A stretch of 64,000 bases of DNA from contig NZ_JZEF01000001.1 of NCBI RefSeq assembly GCF_001013475.1, positions 124,001 to 188,000 of the forward strand. Direction: 5' to 3'. The position numbers and the translations under genes were made by a program. The notes under the pieces are model-generated. The model was not told the origin of the DNA and made no database searches. It saw only the letters and a list, made by a program, of their open reading frames with translations. Position 1 is the first letter of the stretch. Each line of letters begins with the position of its first letter. This document shows, piece after piece, positions 8,849-22,254 of this stretch. Source of the stretch: Xanthomonas arboricola pv. juglandis. Its GTDB lineage: Bacteria; Pseudomonadota; Gammaproteobacteria; Xanthomonadales; Xanthomonadaceae.

Positions 8849-9319
8849 ATGATAGACGGCAGTCGAAACAGGCAGCGCATGTGCGGACGCGTGCTGCTCG
8901 GTGCATGGGTGATGCTGGCAAGTGCAGGCGCTGGCGCGCAGTGCCTGCCCGAGTTCAAGGGTGGCTGGATCCGCATTCCGCCACCCGGTGGCATGGGCAT
9001 GGCAGCGGGCTTCGGGCAGTTCCACAATGGCTGTGCGCAGCCGTCGAAGGTCACCGCGGCCAAGAGCAGCGCGTTTGCCGATGTGTCCATCCACGAGACC
9101 ACGCAAACCAACGGCGTCAGCCGCATGCGCGCGGTGCCGGAGCTGGCGTTGCCGGCCGGCAAGTCGGTGCCGCTTGCGCCGGGCGGCCTGCATCTGATGC
9201 TGATGGAAGCGCGTGCGCCGCTGCAGGAAGGCGCGCAGGTGCCGGTGACCTTTACCTTGCAGGATGGCCGCGAGATCAAGACCACGCTGCAGGCGCGCAA
9301 GCGCGCGCCGGGTTCGTAA
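8849..9319 (+). CDS. PCu(A)C-type copper chaperone-like periplasmic protein
   Basis: 156 residues. An N-terminal signal peptide ends near AGAGAQC. The mature part matches the PCu(A)C (DUF461) family, which binds Cu(I) in the periplasm and helps load copper into cytochrome oxidase. The copper-ligand pattern H-x(n)-M-x(n)-H-x-M is present: the His of SIHETTQ, the Met of SRMRAV, and HLMLM. Start at 8849 has a ribosome binding site (ggagg) just before it; Met11 is an alternative. The gene is followed by a strong hairpin. Whether it serves an oxidase is inference, since the cyo oxidase in this window lacks CuA. Confidence 0.85.
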   Translation: MIDGSRNRQRMCGRVLLGAWVMLASAGAGAQCLPEFKGGWIRIPPPGGMGMAAGFGQFHNGCAQPSKVTAAKSSAFADVSIHETTQTNGVSRMRAVPELALPAGKSVPLAPGGLHLMLMEARAPLQEGAQVPVTFTLQDGREIKTTLQARKRAPGS

Positions 9320-9518
9320 GCGCGCGCAGTGCGTGGCTGAGCGAGGCTGCAGCCTGCAGGTTGCAGTTCTTGCCGAGCCCACTGCGCGATGTTGCCGACC
9401 AAACGCAACGCGTGGTGGCAAGCAGGCAGGCTGCCACTTCACTGTGTCGGTCCGGTCTCGATCACGCGGCCTGTCGGTGGTAGCGCGCAGCGGCAGGACA
9501 GGATCGCTGCAAACAACA

Positions 9519-9548
9519 ACGGCGGCTCCCGGAAGAGCCGCCGTCGTC
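9519..9548. terminator. Bidirectional hairpin between convergent genes
   Basis: Perfect 10-bp stem ACGGCGGCTC / GAGCCGCCGT with a 6-base loop at 9519-9544, between the PCu(A)C gene (+) and the 4HBT thioesterase gene (-). There is no long T run, so termination strength is uncertain. Confidence 0.6.
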
Positions 9549-9585
9549 TTATGGCGCTGGAGATCCAGCGCGCAACTGGCAAATC

Positions 9586-9992
9586 TCAGCTGCTGGCGGC
9601 GCGTACCGCGTCCGGCAGCGATGCGCTCTTGCCGGTCTGCGTATCGATCCACACCACCACCACGTTGCCATCGGAATACAGCACGCCCTCGTCCTTCTGG
9701 TCGAGGATGCGGTGGCCGATGGTGATGCTGCTGCTGCCCAGCCGCTCGACGAACAGTTCCACCAGGATGTCGTTCGGCCACACCAGCGGGCGCTTGTAGT
9801 TGACGTTGGTGGCCGCAACCACCGGCGCGATGCGGTCGGTCATCGCCACGCCTTCAACGCCCAGCATCCAGCGCACGCGCGCTTCCTCCAGATACGAAAT
9901 GTACTTGGCGTTGTTGACATGGCCCATGCTGTCCATGTCGCGCCAGCGCACGCTGATCGGGATGCGTGCCAACACCTTGTGCTCTTCGCTCA

Positions 9993-9993
<1 letters not shown>
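9586..9993 (-). CDS. Acyl-CoA thioesterase, 4HBT / YbgC-FadM type
   Basis: 135 residues with a single hot-dog domain. The motif RWRDMDSMGHVNNAKYISYLEEAR near residue 18 contains the catalytic Asp and the GHVNN signature of 4-hydroxybenzoyl-CoA thioesterase-like enzymes. The middle has VNYKRPLVWPNDILVELFV, and the C-terminus matches the conserved hot-dog strand. The ATG overlaps the uvrA stop codon by one base (TGATG), so translation is probably coupled to uvrA. The physiological substrate is unknown; fatty acyl-CoA is likely. Confidence 0.88.
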
Positions 9994-12959
<2,966 letters not shown>

Positions 12960-13156
12960 GGGGGATCCGATGTCGGGCCGGCGAACCGGCAGTGGTGCGA
13001 GCGTGCTCAGCAGGAATGAGTGGCAGTCGATCAGCCTACCCGCCGACCTAGGTGAGGGCAATTGCCCCAAATGCCAGTCTGACCGGGCGCCTGTGGCGGC
13101 CGGATGATGCGTTGCACGGGTGGATCGGGCGGGGCCACGACTGGCTGGCCGGCAGG

Positions 13157-13186
13157 TTGACCCCAAACCCCGCCAGCCCGTACAAT
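13157..13186 (+). promoter_or_regulatory. Predicted sigma-70 promoter of rplU-rpmA
   Basis: TTGACC (13157-13162), an 18-base spacer and TACAAT (13181-13186), 65 bases before the rplU start. It is close to consensus and correctly oriented for the ribosomal-protein operon. The rest of the uvrA-rplU divergent region shows no further recognisable element. Confidence 0.7.
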
Positions 13187-13250
13187 TCCGCTCCTGTCTG
13201 CCCTAGGGCACGTCAGTGCGACCATAATAACTACAGAGGAAAACCTGGTC

Positions 13251-13571
13251 ATGTACGCAGTTCTGGTAACCGGCGGTAAGCAATACCGCGTCGCGCAGGG
13301 CGAAACGCTCCGCGTGGAAAAGCTCGAAGTCGAAGCTGGCAACGAGATCAAGTTCGACACCGTCCTGATGTTGGGCGATAGCGATGGCATCAAGCTGGGC
13401 GATGCGCTGAAGGGCGCCTCGGTCACCGCCAAGGTCGTGGCCCACGGCCGCGCCGACAAGGTGCGCATCATCAAGTTCCGTCGCCGCAAGCACCACATGA
13501 AGCGTCAGGGACACCGTCAGTACTACACCGAAATCGAGATCACCGGCATCGCCGGTGGCGATAAGAAGTAA
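13251..13571 (+). CDS. rplU: 50S ribosomal protein L21
   Basis: 106 residues, the normal length of bL21. N-terminus [14 protein letters not shown] and the conserved [15 protein letters not shown] segment near residue 80, which contacts 23S rRNA, are diagnostic. It is first in the rplU-rpmA-obgE block and precedes rpmA by 12 bases. Confidence 0.98.
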   Translation: MYAVLVTGGKQYRVAQGETLRVEKLEVEAGNEIKFDTVLMLGDSDGIKLGDALKGASVTAKVVAHGRADKVRIIKFRRRKHHMKRQGHRQYYTEIEITGIAGGDKK

Positions 13572-13583
13572 GGAGAACCAGTC

Positions 13584-13844
13584 ATGGCACACAAAAAAGG
13601 CGTAGGTTCCTCGCGCAACGGTCGCGATTCCAACCCGAAGTATCTGGGTGTGAAGATCTTCGGTGGCCAGGCCATCGATGCCGGCAACATCATCGTGCGT
13701 CAGCGTGGCACCCAGTTCCATCCGGGCGCCGGCGTCGGCCTCGGCCGTGACCACACCCTGTTCGCGCTGGTCGACGGCAAGGTGGAGTTCTCGGTCAAGG
13801 GTGCGAAGAAGCGTCGTACCGTCAGCGTGGTTGCCGAGGCGTAA
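13584..13844 (+). CDS. rpmA: 50S ribosomal protein L27
   Basis: 86 residues, the normal length of bL27. N-terminus [24 protein letters not shown] is the classic sequence that reaches the peptidyl-transferase centre, here without the cleavable extension found in Firmicutes. Ribosome binding site aaggaga precedes the start. Followed by two hairpins, the second an intrinsic terminator. Confidence 0.98.
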   Translation: MAHKKGVGSSRNGRDSNPKYLGVKIFGGQAIDAGNIIVRQRGTQFHPGAGVGLGRDHTLFALVDGKVEFSVKGAKKRRTVSVVAEA

Positions 13845-13865
13845 TCGCCCGTTCCATGCAGGCCA

Positions 13866-13926
13866 GTCCGTCAGGCATCCATGCCTGGCGGACGAGACGG
13901 AAAGCCCCGCTTTTGCGGGGTTTTTC
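13866..13926 (+). terminator. Hairpin plus intrinsic terminator after rpmA
   Basis: First hairpin 13866-13893 pairs GTCCG..CAGGCAT with ATGCCTG..CGGAC. Second hairpin has arms CCCCGC (13905-13910) and GCGGGG (13915-13920) followed by five T, a standard intrinsic terminator. Confidence 0.85.
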
Positions 13927-13932
13927 GTTTGA

Positions 13933-15144
<1,212 letters not shown>

Positions 15145-15162
15145 GCGCATGCGCAGGCACAC

Positions 15163-15190
15163 AAAAAACCCGGCCAAGGCCGGGTTTTTC
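15163..15190. terminator. Bidirectional intrinsic terminator (obgE / rpsT)
   Basis: Stem AAAAACCCGGCC (15164-15175) with GGCCGGGTTTTT (15178-15189), with A and T runs on both sides, between the convergent obgE and rpsT. Confidence 0.9.
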
Positions 15191-15235
15191 TATGCCACCG
15201 CAGGCCAGGCCTGCGGTGATGCCAACACGGCTCGC

Positions 15236-15505
15236 TTACGCGGCCTTGATGGCCTTGATGCGAGCGGTCAGACGGCTCTTGTGACGCGCAGCCTTGTTCT
15301 TGTGAATCAGGCCACGGGCGCTGAAACGGTCGAGAATGGGCTGGGCAACGGCGAAAGCAGCTTCGGCGCCTGCAGCATCGTTGGCGTCAAGGGCCTTGAT
15401 CACCTTCTTGACGGCGGTGCGCAGCATCGAACGCTGGCCCGTGTTGCGCTCATTGCGCACGACGGTCTGCTTGGCGCGCTTCTTGGCGGACTTGATATTG
15501 GCCAC
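15236..15505 (-). CDS. rpsT: 30S ribosomal protein S20
   Basis: 89 residues, normal for bS20. Begins [21 protein letters not shown], with an all-helical, lysine-rich sequence ending [14 protein letters not shown]. The initiator is GTG (15503-15505), a non-ATG start that is also used by rpsT in some other bacteria and can be part of its autoregulation. Monocistronic and divergent from murJ. Confidence 0.97.
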
Positions 15506-15553
15506 GGTGGTGGGTTCCTGAAAAATCGGTGTAGTGGAAAAAGCAAGCGGGAA

Positions 15554-15582
15554 AGTATGATGGGCTTAGTTATGTACGTCAA
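15554..15582 (-). promoter_or_regulatory. Predicted rpsT promoter
   Basis: On the minus strand: TTGACG (15577-15582), a 17-base spacer, CATACT (15554-15559), about 50 bases before the rpsT start codon. Reasonable sigma-70 match. Confidence 0.6.
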
Positions 15583-15606
15583 GTCAGTTGTCAAGAGGGA
15601 TGCAGC

Positions 15607-17214
15607 GTGAGCAAGCCCGGCATGTTGAGAGGCCTGCTCTCATTCAGTAGTATGACCATGGTGTCACGGGTGTTGGGCCTGATCCGCGACCAGGCGATCT
15701 CCACCACCTTCGGCGCCAATGCGGTGACCGACGCGTTCTGGGTGGCGTTCCGGATCCCCAATTTCCTGCGGCGGCTGTTTGCCGAGGGCTCGTTCGCCAC
15801 CGCCTTCGTGCCGGTGTTCACCGAGGTCAAGGAGACCCGCCCGCATACCGACCTGCGCGAGCTGATGTCGCGGGTATCCGGCACGCTCGGTGGCATGCTG
15901 CTGCTGATCACCGCGCTGGGGCTGATCTTCACCCCGCAGCTGGCGTCTGTGTTTTCCGATGGCGCGGCCACCGATCCGGATAAATACGGCCTGCTGGTGG
16001 ACTTGTTGCGGCTGACGTTTCCGTTTCTGTTGTTCGTCTCGTTGACCGCGCTGGCGGGCGGGGCGCTCAACAGCTTCCAGCGGTTTGCGATTCCGGCGCT
16101 GACGCCGGTGATCCTCAACCTGTGCATGATCGCTGGCGCGCTGTGGCTGGCGCCGCGGCTGGACGTGCCGATCCTGGCGCTGGGCTGGGCGGTGCTGGTT
16201 GCCGGTGCGCTGCAGTTGCTGTTTCAGCTGCCGGCGCTGAAGGGCATCGACCTGTTGACGCTGCCGCGCTGGGGCTGGACGCACCAGGATGTGCGCAAGG
16301 TGCTGACCCTGATGATTCCGACCCTGTTCGGTTCGTCGATCGCGCAGATCAACCTGATGCTGGACACGGTGATCGCCGCGCGGCTGGCCGACGGCTCGCA
16401 GTCGTGGCTGTCGCTGGCCGACCGGTTCCTGGAGCTGCCGCTGGGCGTGTTCGGGGTGGCGCTGGGCACGGTGATCCTGCCGGCGCTGGCGCGCCATCAC
16501 GTCAAGACCGACCGCAGCGCGTTTTCCGGTGCGCTGGACTGGGGATTCCGCACCACGCTGCTGATCGCGATGCCGGCGATGCTCGGCTTGCTGCTGCTGG
16601 CCGAGCCGCTGGTGGCGACCTTGTTCCAGTACCGCCAGTTCACCGCCTTCGATACGCGCATGACCGCGATGTCGGTCTACGGCCTGAGCTTCGGCCTGCC
16701 GGCGTACGCCATGCTCAAGGTGTTGTTGCCGGCCTTCTACGCCCGGCAGGACACCCGTACCCCGGTGCGTGCCGGCGTGGCGGCGTTGATCGCCAACATG
16801 GTGTTCAACTTCGCGTTGCTGGCGGTGGTCTACCAGATCATGGTGCCGCCCGAGCTCAAGGCGCAAGGCGTGATGCAGGCGCTGGGCAAGCAGCCGGGCC
16901 TGCATCTGGCACTGGGCATTGCCAGCGCGCTGTCCAGTTATCTCAACCTGGCTTTGCTGTGGTACTGGCTGGGCAAGTCCGGCGTGTACCAGCGCCGGCC
17001 GGGTTGGGCTGGCTATGCGCTGCGCCTGCTGCTGGCATGCGCGGCGATGGTGGCGGTGCTGTTGAGCCTGCTGTGGTGGCTGCCATCGTTCACCGTGATG
17101 GACAAGTGGGATCGCATCGGCTGGCTGGCGGTGCTGGTCGGCAGCGGTGGGGCGACCTACCTGGTGGCGCAAGTGGCGCTGGGATTGCGGCCGCGGCATC
17201 TGCGCGAGGGCTAG
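15607..17214 (+). CDS. murJ: Lipid II flippase MurJ (MviN)
   Basis: 535 residues with about 14 hydrophobic helices (MOP superfamily). It flips undecaprenyl-linked lipid II across the inner membrane for peptidoglycan synthesis. N-terminal sequence GLLSFSSMTMVSRVLGLIRD and the following motif DAFWVAFRIPNFLRRLFAEGSF are typical of MurJ, including the conserved arginines facing the cavity. Translation starts with GTG at 15607 (MSKPGMLRG). It heads a forward series continuing with ribF-ileS-lspA-ispH, though 218 bases separate it from ribF. Confidence 0.97.
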   Translation: MSKPGMLRGLLSFSSMTMVSRVLGLIRDQAISTTFGANAVTDAFWVAFRIPNFLRRLFAEGSFATAFVPVFTEVKETRPHTDLRELMSRVSGTLGGMLLLITALGLIFTPQLASVFSDGAATDPDKYGLLVDLLRLTFPFLLFVSLTALAGGALNSFQRFAIPALTPVILNLCMIAGALWLAPRLDVPILALGWAVLVAGALQLLFQLPALKGIDLLTLPRWGWTHQDVRKVLTLMIPTLFGSSIAQINLMLDTVIAARLADGSQSWLSLADRFLELPLGVFGVALGTVILPALARHHVKTDRSAFSGALDWGFRTTLLIAMPAMLGLLLLAEPLVATLFQYRQFTAFDTRMTAMSVYGLSFGLPAYAMLKVLLPAFYARQDTRTPVRAGVAALIANMVFNFALLAVVYQIMVPPELKAQGVMQALGKQPGLHLALGIASALSSYLNLALLWYWLGKSGVYQRRPGWAGYALRLLLACAAMVAVLLSLLWWLPSFTVMDKWDRIGWLAVLVGSGGATYLVAQVALGLRPRHLREG

Positions 17215-17432
17215 TCGTCCGCCGAGCTGGCCGTGCGGGTGCACAGCCAGCCGTCATGCACGGTGGGCGGGCCAGTCCCGGGCCGGGAAGGCGCGCAATC
17301 GTCTGCCCGCTTCCGGGACGCGGCGGCACAGGCCCGGGGCCGCGCCCATGCGGATTGATAGGCACGGCTATACTTGCGGGTTATGCATCAACGAGGGTCG
17401 GCCGGCAGGCTGGCATCTGTTTGGATCGAGGA

Positions 17433-18503
17433 ATGAGCAGGCTGTTTAGAGACGTCGAGGGCGGGACCCTGTTCCCGCACGGAAGCGTGGTCTGCATCGG
17501 CGCCTTCGATGGCCTGCACCTGGGGCATCGGGCATTGGTGCAGCACGCGGTCGCGCGCGCGCGCGCGCTGGGGGTGCCGGCGGTGGCGGTGAGCTTCGAG
17601 CCGCTGCCGCGCGAGTTTTTCGCCCCGGCCGCGCCGCCGCCGCGGCTGACCCTGGCCCGCGCCAAGATCGAAGGGCTGCACGGCTACGGTGCCGACAGCG
17701 TGGGCATGATCCGTTTCGATGGTCGCCTGTCGGCGATGAGTGCCGAAGACTTCGTGCGCCTGGCCCTGGTTGGCCGGCTGTGTGCCAAAGAGGTCTGGAT
17801 CGGCCCGGAGTTCCGTTTCGGCCATCGGCGTGGCGGCGATATCGGCCTGCTGCGCTCGCTTGGTGACCACTACGGCTTTGCAGCGGGCGAAATCGCGCCG
17901 GTGCACCTGCACGGCGAGCGCATCTCGGCCACGCGCATCCGCGAGCTGCTGGGCGCGGGCGAGTTCGCGCACGCCGGGCAATTGCTTGGCCGTCCGTATG
18001 CCATCGGCGGGCGGGTGGTGCGCGGCAAGCAGCTTGGCCGCACCCTGGGCTACCCCACTGCCAATCTGCGCTTTCCGCGCACGCCGGCGCTGTCGGGCAT
18101 TTACGCGACCTGGGTGCATGGCGTGGCCGAGCGGCCGTGGCCGTCGGTCTCGAGCTTTGGCACACGCCCGACCGTGGCCGGCGTGGAGCCGCTGCTGGAA
18201 GCGCATCTGTTCGATTTCCAGGGCGATCTGTATGGCCGGCATATCGAGGTCGAATTCGTCGCCAAGCTGCGCGACGAAGAGAAGTTCGATGGCCTGGACG
18301 CGCTGACGGTGCAGATGCATCGTGATGCCGAGCAGGCGCGTGCGGTGTTGGACAGGCACGCAGTTTCTGCAACACATGCGAGTTGCTCGCAACGGCCCGC
18401 CTATGATGCGAGTCCCTCGCAGGAGCCGACCTATGATGCGAGTCCCTCGCAAGAGCCCGCACATCCATGTGCGGACTTATCAAAAAATCCAGCGCAACGG
18501 TAG
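17433..18503 (+). CDS. ribF: Bifunctional riboflavin kinase / FAD synthetase with repeat-bearing C-terminus
   Basis: 356 residues. It converts riboflavin to FMN and then FAD. The FAD synthetase domain (1-190) shows IGAFDGLHLGHRAL near residue 22 and the GPEFRFGHRRGGD motif. The riboflavin kinase domain (190-310) has GRVVRGKQLGRTLGYPTANL. The family usually ends near residue 310; here about 45 extra residues follow, made of three 10-residue repeats (THASCSQRPA, YDASPSQEPT, YDASPSQEPA) encoded by 30-bp tandem DNA repeats. Start at 17433 (MSRLFRDVEGG) follows gag. The stop lies 6 bases before the ileS GTG, so ribF and ileS are probably co-transcribed. Confidence 0.95.
   Translation: MSRLFRDVEGGTLFPHGSVVCIGAFDGLHLGHRALVQHAVARARALGVPAVAVSFEPLPREFFAPAAPPPRLTLARAKIEGLHGYGADSVGMIRFDGRLSAMSAEDFVRLALVGRLCAKEVWIGPEFRFGHRRGGDIGLLRSLGDHYGFAAGEIAPVHLHGERISATRIRELLGAGEFAHAGQLLGRPYAIGGRVVRGKQLGRTLGYPTANLRFPRTPALSGIYATWVHGVAERPWPSVSSFGTRPTVAGVEPLLEAHLFDFQGDLYGRHIEVEFVAKLRDEEKFDGLDALTVQMHRDAEQARAVLDRHAVSATHASCSQRPAYDASPSQEPTYDASPSQEPAHPCADLSKNPAQR
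18371..18460 (+). repeat. Three 30-bp tandem repeats with hairpins inside the ribF 3' end
   Basis: Units at 18371-18400, 18401-18430 and 18431-18460. Each contains the perfect inverted repeat TGCGAG-N3-CTCGCA; the spacer is TTG in the first and TCC in the others. The stem is unchanged while flanking bases differ, so the constraint seems to be on DNA or RNA structure and not only on the encoded peptide. Confidence 0.85.
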
Positions 18504-18509
18504 AGACCT

Positions 18510-21344
18510 GTGACCCAAGACTACAAAGCCACTCTCCATCTGCCCGCGACGGAATTCCCGATGCGCGGCGACCTGCCCAAGCGCGAGCCGGCGATGCTGG
18601 ACCGCTGGGAGCGCGAGGGGCTGTACGCGCAACTGCGCGCCAATGCGGCAGGGCGCCCGCTGTTCGTGCTGCACGACGGCCCGCCATATGCCAATGGTCA
18701 GATCCATCTGGGCCATGCGGTCAACAAGATCCTCAAGGACATCATCGTCAAGTCGAAGTATCTGGCTGGCTTCGATGCGCCCTACATCCCGGGCTGGGAT
18801 TGCCACGGCCTGCCGATCGAGATCGCGATCGAGAAAAAGTACGGCAAGGTCGGCGTCAAGCTCGACGCAGCCGAGTTCCGCCAGAAGTGCCGTGAGTACG
18901 CCACCGAGCAGATCGATCTGCAGCGCCGCGATTTCAAGCGCCTGGGCGTGATCGGCGATTGGGACAACCCGTACAAGACGCTGGATTTCCGCTTCGAAGC
19001 CAACGAGATCCGCGCGCTGGCCAAGGTGGTCGACAATGGCCATCTGACCCGTGGCGTGAAGCCGGTGCACTGGTGCTTCGACTGCGGCTCGGCGCTGGCC
19101 GAAGCCGAGATCGAATACGCCGACAAGGTGTCGCCGACGGTGGATATCGCCTATCCGGCGCGCGATCCGGCGGCTGTCGCTGCTGCCGCGTTCGGCGCCA
19201 GCCTGCCGGCGGGCGTAGGCTTGGCGGTACCGATCTGGACCACCACCCCGTGGACACTGCCGGCGTCGCTGGCGGTGAGCCTGGGCGCGGAACTGGACTA
19301 CGTGCTGGTCGAAGGCCCGGCCGATCGCGGCCAGCCGCGCTGGCTGGTGATCGCCGAGGCCCTGGCCGGCAAGGCGCTGGCGCGCTATGGCGTGGACACG
19401 GTGGTGGTGCACGGCCATGCCAAGGGCGCGGCGCTGGAGCAGATGCTGCTAAACCACCCGTTCTATGCCGAGCGCGAGATCCCGCTGCTGCTGGGCGACC
19501 ACGTGTCGGCCGAGGACGGTACCGGCGCGGTGCACACGGCACCGGGCCATGGCCAGGAGGACTACCAGGTCTCCAAGCAGTACGGCCTGCTCGAGCGTTA
19601 CGGCGCTGCGCAGATCAACCCGGTGGACGGGCGCGGCGTGTACCTGCCGTCGACGCCGCCGCTGGGCGACACCGTGCTGGCCGGGCTGCACATCTGGAAG
19701 GCCAACGACATCATCATCGATGCGCTGCGCGACACCGGCGTGTTGCTGGCGGCCAGCAAGATGGAGCACAGTTATCCGCATTGCTGGCGGCACAAGACGC
19801 CGATCGCGTTCCGCGCCACGCCGCAGTGGTTCATCTCGACGGAGCAGGCCAACCTGCGCGCCGATGCGCTCAAGGCCATCGACAACGTGCACTGGTATCC
19901 ATCCTGGGGCCAGGCGCGTATCGCCGGCATGGTCGATGGACGTCCGGACTGGACCATCTCGCGCCAGCGCACCTGGGGCGTGCCGATCGCCTTGTTCGTG
20001 CACCGCGAAACCGGCGAGCCGCATCCGCGCAGCACCGAGTTGCTGCGCCAGGTCGCCGACCGGGTGGAACTGGGCGGCGTGGACGTGTGGTACACGCTGG
20101 ATGCGGCCGAACTGCTGGGCGACGAGGCGGCCGATTACGACAAGATCACCGACATCCTGGATGTGTGGTTCGACTCCGGCGTGACCCATGAAGCGGTGCT
20201 GGTGGACCGCGGCCTGCCCAAGCCGGCCGACCTGTACCTGGAAGGCTCCGACCAGCACCGTGGCTGGTTCCAGTCCTCGCTGCTGACCGGCGTGGCGATG
20301 GACAAGGCGGCGCCGTATAAGCAGTGCCTGACCCACGGCTTCACCGTGGACGAGCACGGCCGCAAGATGTCCAAGTCGTTGGGCAACGGCATTGAGCCGC
20401 AGGACATCATGAAGACCCTGGGCGCGGACATCCTGCGCCTGTGGATCGCCTCGGCCGATTACAGCAACGAGATGTCGCTGTCGCAGGAGATCCTCAAGCG
20501 CAACGCCGATGCGTATCGCCGCCTGCGCAATACCGCACGCTTCCTGCTCGGCAACCTGCATGGCTTTGATCCGCTGCAGCACCTGGTGGCGCTGGACGAC
20601 ATGGTGCTGCTGGACCGCTGGATCGTGCACCGCGCGCACGAGCTGCAGGAAAAGATCGCTGCCGCGTATGCGCGTTACGACTTTGCCGAAATCGTGCAGG
20701 CGCTGCTGAATTTCTGCAGCGTCGACCTGGGCTCGCTGTATCTGGATGTGACCAAGGACCGCCTGTACACGATGGCCGAGGATGCGCGCGGCCGCCGTTC
20801 GGCGCAGAGCGCGATGTATCACGTGGTCGAGGCGTTCGTGCGCTGGATCGCGCCGGTGCTGAGCTTCACCGCCGAGGAACTGTGGGGTTATCTGCCGGGC
20901 AAGCGGGTCGACAACGTGTTGTTCGCCACCTGGTACGACGGCCTGGCGCCGTTGCCGGCCGATGCCGCGCTGAGCAGTGCCGATGTCGACAGGCTGCTGG
21001 CCTTGCGCGAGCAGGTGGCCAAGGTGCTGGAGCCGATGCGTGCCAACGGGGCGATCGGCGCGGCGCTGGAAGCGGAGATCACCGTGGCCGCCGATGCGCA
21101 GACCGCCGCGCGCTGGCAGCCGCTGGCCGACGAGCTGCGCTTCCTGTTCATCAGTGGCGATGTGACCGTGACTGCGGCCAGCACCGACGACATCTTCGTC
21201 AGCGCGCAGCCGACCAGCAAGGCCAAGTGCGTGCGTTGCTGGCACCACCAGGCCAGCGTGGGCAGCGATCCGCGTCACCCGGAACTGTGCAGCCGCTGCG
21301 TCAGCAATATCGAAGGCCCCGGCGAGCAACGCCGCTGGTTCTGA
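18510..21344 (+). CDS. ileS: Isoleucyl-tRNA synthetase
   Basis: 944 residues, the usual length for proteobacterial IleRS. Class I signatures: HLGH of [11 protein letters not shown] near residue 68 and KMSKS in [11 protein letters not shown] near residue 620. The CP1 editing domain has the [11 protein letters not shown] motif near residue 245. The C-terminal zinc finger is intact with CVRC and CSRC pairs. The start codon is GTG at 18510 ([11 protein letters not shown]). Arrangement ribF-ileS-lspA-ispH is common in gamma-proteobacteria. Confidence 0.98.
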   Translation: MTQDYKATLHLPATEFPMRGDLPKREPAMLDRWEREGLYAQLRANAAGRPLFVLHDGPPYANGQIHLGHAVNKILKDIIVKSKYLAGFDAPYIPGWDCHGLPIEIAIEKKYGKVGVKLDAAEFRQKCREYATEQIDLQRRDFKRLGVIGDWDNPYKTLDFRFEANEIRALAKVVDNGHLTRGVKPVHWCFDCGSALAEAEIEYADKVSPTVDIAYPARDPAAVAAAAFGASLPAGVGLAVPIWTTTPWTLPASLAVSLGAELDYVLVEGPADRGQPRWLVIAEALAGKALARYGVDTVVVHGHAKGAALEQMLLNHPFYAEREIPLLLGDHVSAEDGTGAVHTAPGHGQEDYQVSKQYGLLERYGAAQINPVDGRGVYLPSTPPLGDTVLAGLHIWKANDIIIDALRDTGVLLAASKMEHSYPHCWRHKTPIAFRATPQWFISTEQANLRADALKAIDNVHWYPSWGQARIAGMVDGRPDWTISRQRTWGVPIALFVHRETGEPHPRSTELLRQVADRVELGGVDVWYTLDAAELLGDEAADYDKITDILDVWFDSGVTHEAVLVDRGLPKPADLYLEGSDQHRGWFQSSLLTGVAMDKAAPYKQCLTHGFTVDEHGRKMSKSLGNGIEPQDIMKTLGADILRLWIASADYSNEMSLSQEILKRNADAYRRLRNTARFLLGNLHGFDPLQHLVALDDMVLLDRWIVHRAHELQEKIAAAYARYDFAEIVQALLNFCSVDLGSLYLDVTKDRLYTMAEDARGRRSAQSAMYHVVEAFVRWIAPVLSFTAEELWGYLPGKRVDNVLFATWYDGLAPLPADAALSSADVDRLLALREQVAKVLEPMRANGAIGAALEAEITVAADAQTAARWQPLADELRFLFISGDVTVTAASTDDIFVSAQPTSKAKCVRCWHHQASVGSDPRHPELCSRCVSNIEGPGEQRRWF

Positions 21345-21664
21345 CGGGGTTGCGTGAAGGCGCGTGGCGGGCAGGTCCTGCCACGCGCTATCGAGACCCG
21401 TACGGGCTGGCGTGTGCCTCTGTCGCGGCATCATGGGCAGGCGCTGGTGCCGGATGACGAGTGCCCCGGCGCTGCATGCAGTCCCTTGCTGAAGCGTGGC
21501 GCATGCGGCACGGCGGGGCAGGGTGGCCGGCTCCGGTGCCCATGCCATCCTTGCCAGCCTGTCATCCCGCTTTCGTCAGCTTCATCTGCCACCGCCCTTA
21601 CTTATCGCCATCCAGGCATCTTCTCCGACGTCGGAGAAGTCACCACCAACTGCGACCTTCCGAC
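21345..21664 (+). other. ileS-lspA intergenic region (320 bases)
   Basis: No gene is supported here. The only clear structure is the 18-bp palindrome at 21621-21638, just before lspA. The frame of lspA stays open upstream to 21461 but lacks the family sequence, so this part is treated as non-coding. Confidence 0.6.
21621..21638. promoter_or_regulatory. Perfect 18-bp palindrome before lspA
   Basis: TTCTCCGACGTCGGAGAA is fully self-complementary and ends 26 bases before the lspA ATG. It could be an operator for a dimeric regulator or, in RNA, a 5' leader hairpin near the ribosome binding site. No T run follows, so it is unlikely to be a simple terminator. Confidence 0.55.
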
Positions 21665-22177
21665 ATGAGTCAACGCCCCAAACCCTCCGCCCTGATCTGG
21701 CTGCTGCTGTCGGCACTCGTGGTCGGGCTGGACCAGTGGAGCAAGGCCTGGGTGCTGTCCAGCCTGCCCGAGTACACCCCGGTGCCGGTGATCGACGGCT
21801 TCTGGAACTGGTACCGCACCTACAACACCGGCGCGGCCTTCAGCTTCCTGAGCGATGCCGGCGGCTGGCAGCTGTGGTTCTTCACCGCGCTGGCGGTGGG
21901 CATCAGTGGGCTGCTGGCGTTCTGGCTGTCGCGCACCGCACGCAGCGAATGGCGCAGCGCGCTGCCGTATGCGCTGGTGATCGGCGGGGCGATCGGCAAC
22001 GTGATCGACCGCCTGATGCACGGCCATGTGGTCGATTTCATCCAGTGGTACATCGGCAGCCACACCTGGCCGTCGTTCAACATCGCTGACTCGGCGATCG
22101 TCGGCGGCGCCATCGGGATCGCGGTATTCGGTCTGTTCGACAAGTCCGGCAAGCGCGAGTCGGGAATGCGGAAGTAG
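21665..22177 (+). CDS. lspA: Lipoprotein signal peptidase (signal peptidase II)
   Basis: 170 residues with four transmembrane helices. It cleaves the signal peptides of diacylglyceryl-prolipoproteins in the inner membrane. Conserved motifs: DQWSK near residue 23, [25 protein letters not shown] with the first catalytic Asp, and FNIADSAI with the second. Start at 21665 ([12 protein letters not shown]). The C-terminal tail [11 protein letters not shown] is slightly longer than in some relatives. ispH follows after 77 bases, as in many gamma-proteobacteria. Confidence 0.96.
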   Translation: MSQRPKPSALIWLLLSALVVGLDQWSKAWVLSSLPEYTPVPVIDGFWNWYRTYNTGAAFSFLSDAGGWQLWFFTALAVGISGLLAFWLSRTARSEWRSALPYALVIGGAIGNVIDRLMHGHVVDFIQWYIGSHTWPSFNIADSAIVGGAIGIAVFGLFDKSGKRESGMRK

Positions 22178-22254
22178 GAATCGACGCTGAAGTCGCGGCG
22201 CACCGGCGCCGCCCGGTCCCATCCTCCATTCCCCATTCCCGTAGAATGCCCGCC

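Noticed and set aside
7984-9408. Upstream extension of the tesB frame (475 codons)
   Set aside because: It overlaps the enoyl-CoA hydratase and PCu(A)C genes in other frames and has no similarity to a thioesterase.
16122-17432. Plus-strand frame running through murJ into ribF (793 codons)
   Set aside because: The first part is an off-frame shadow of murJ; RibF family sequence begins at 17433.
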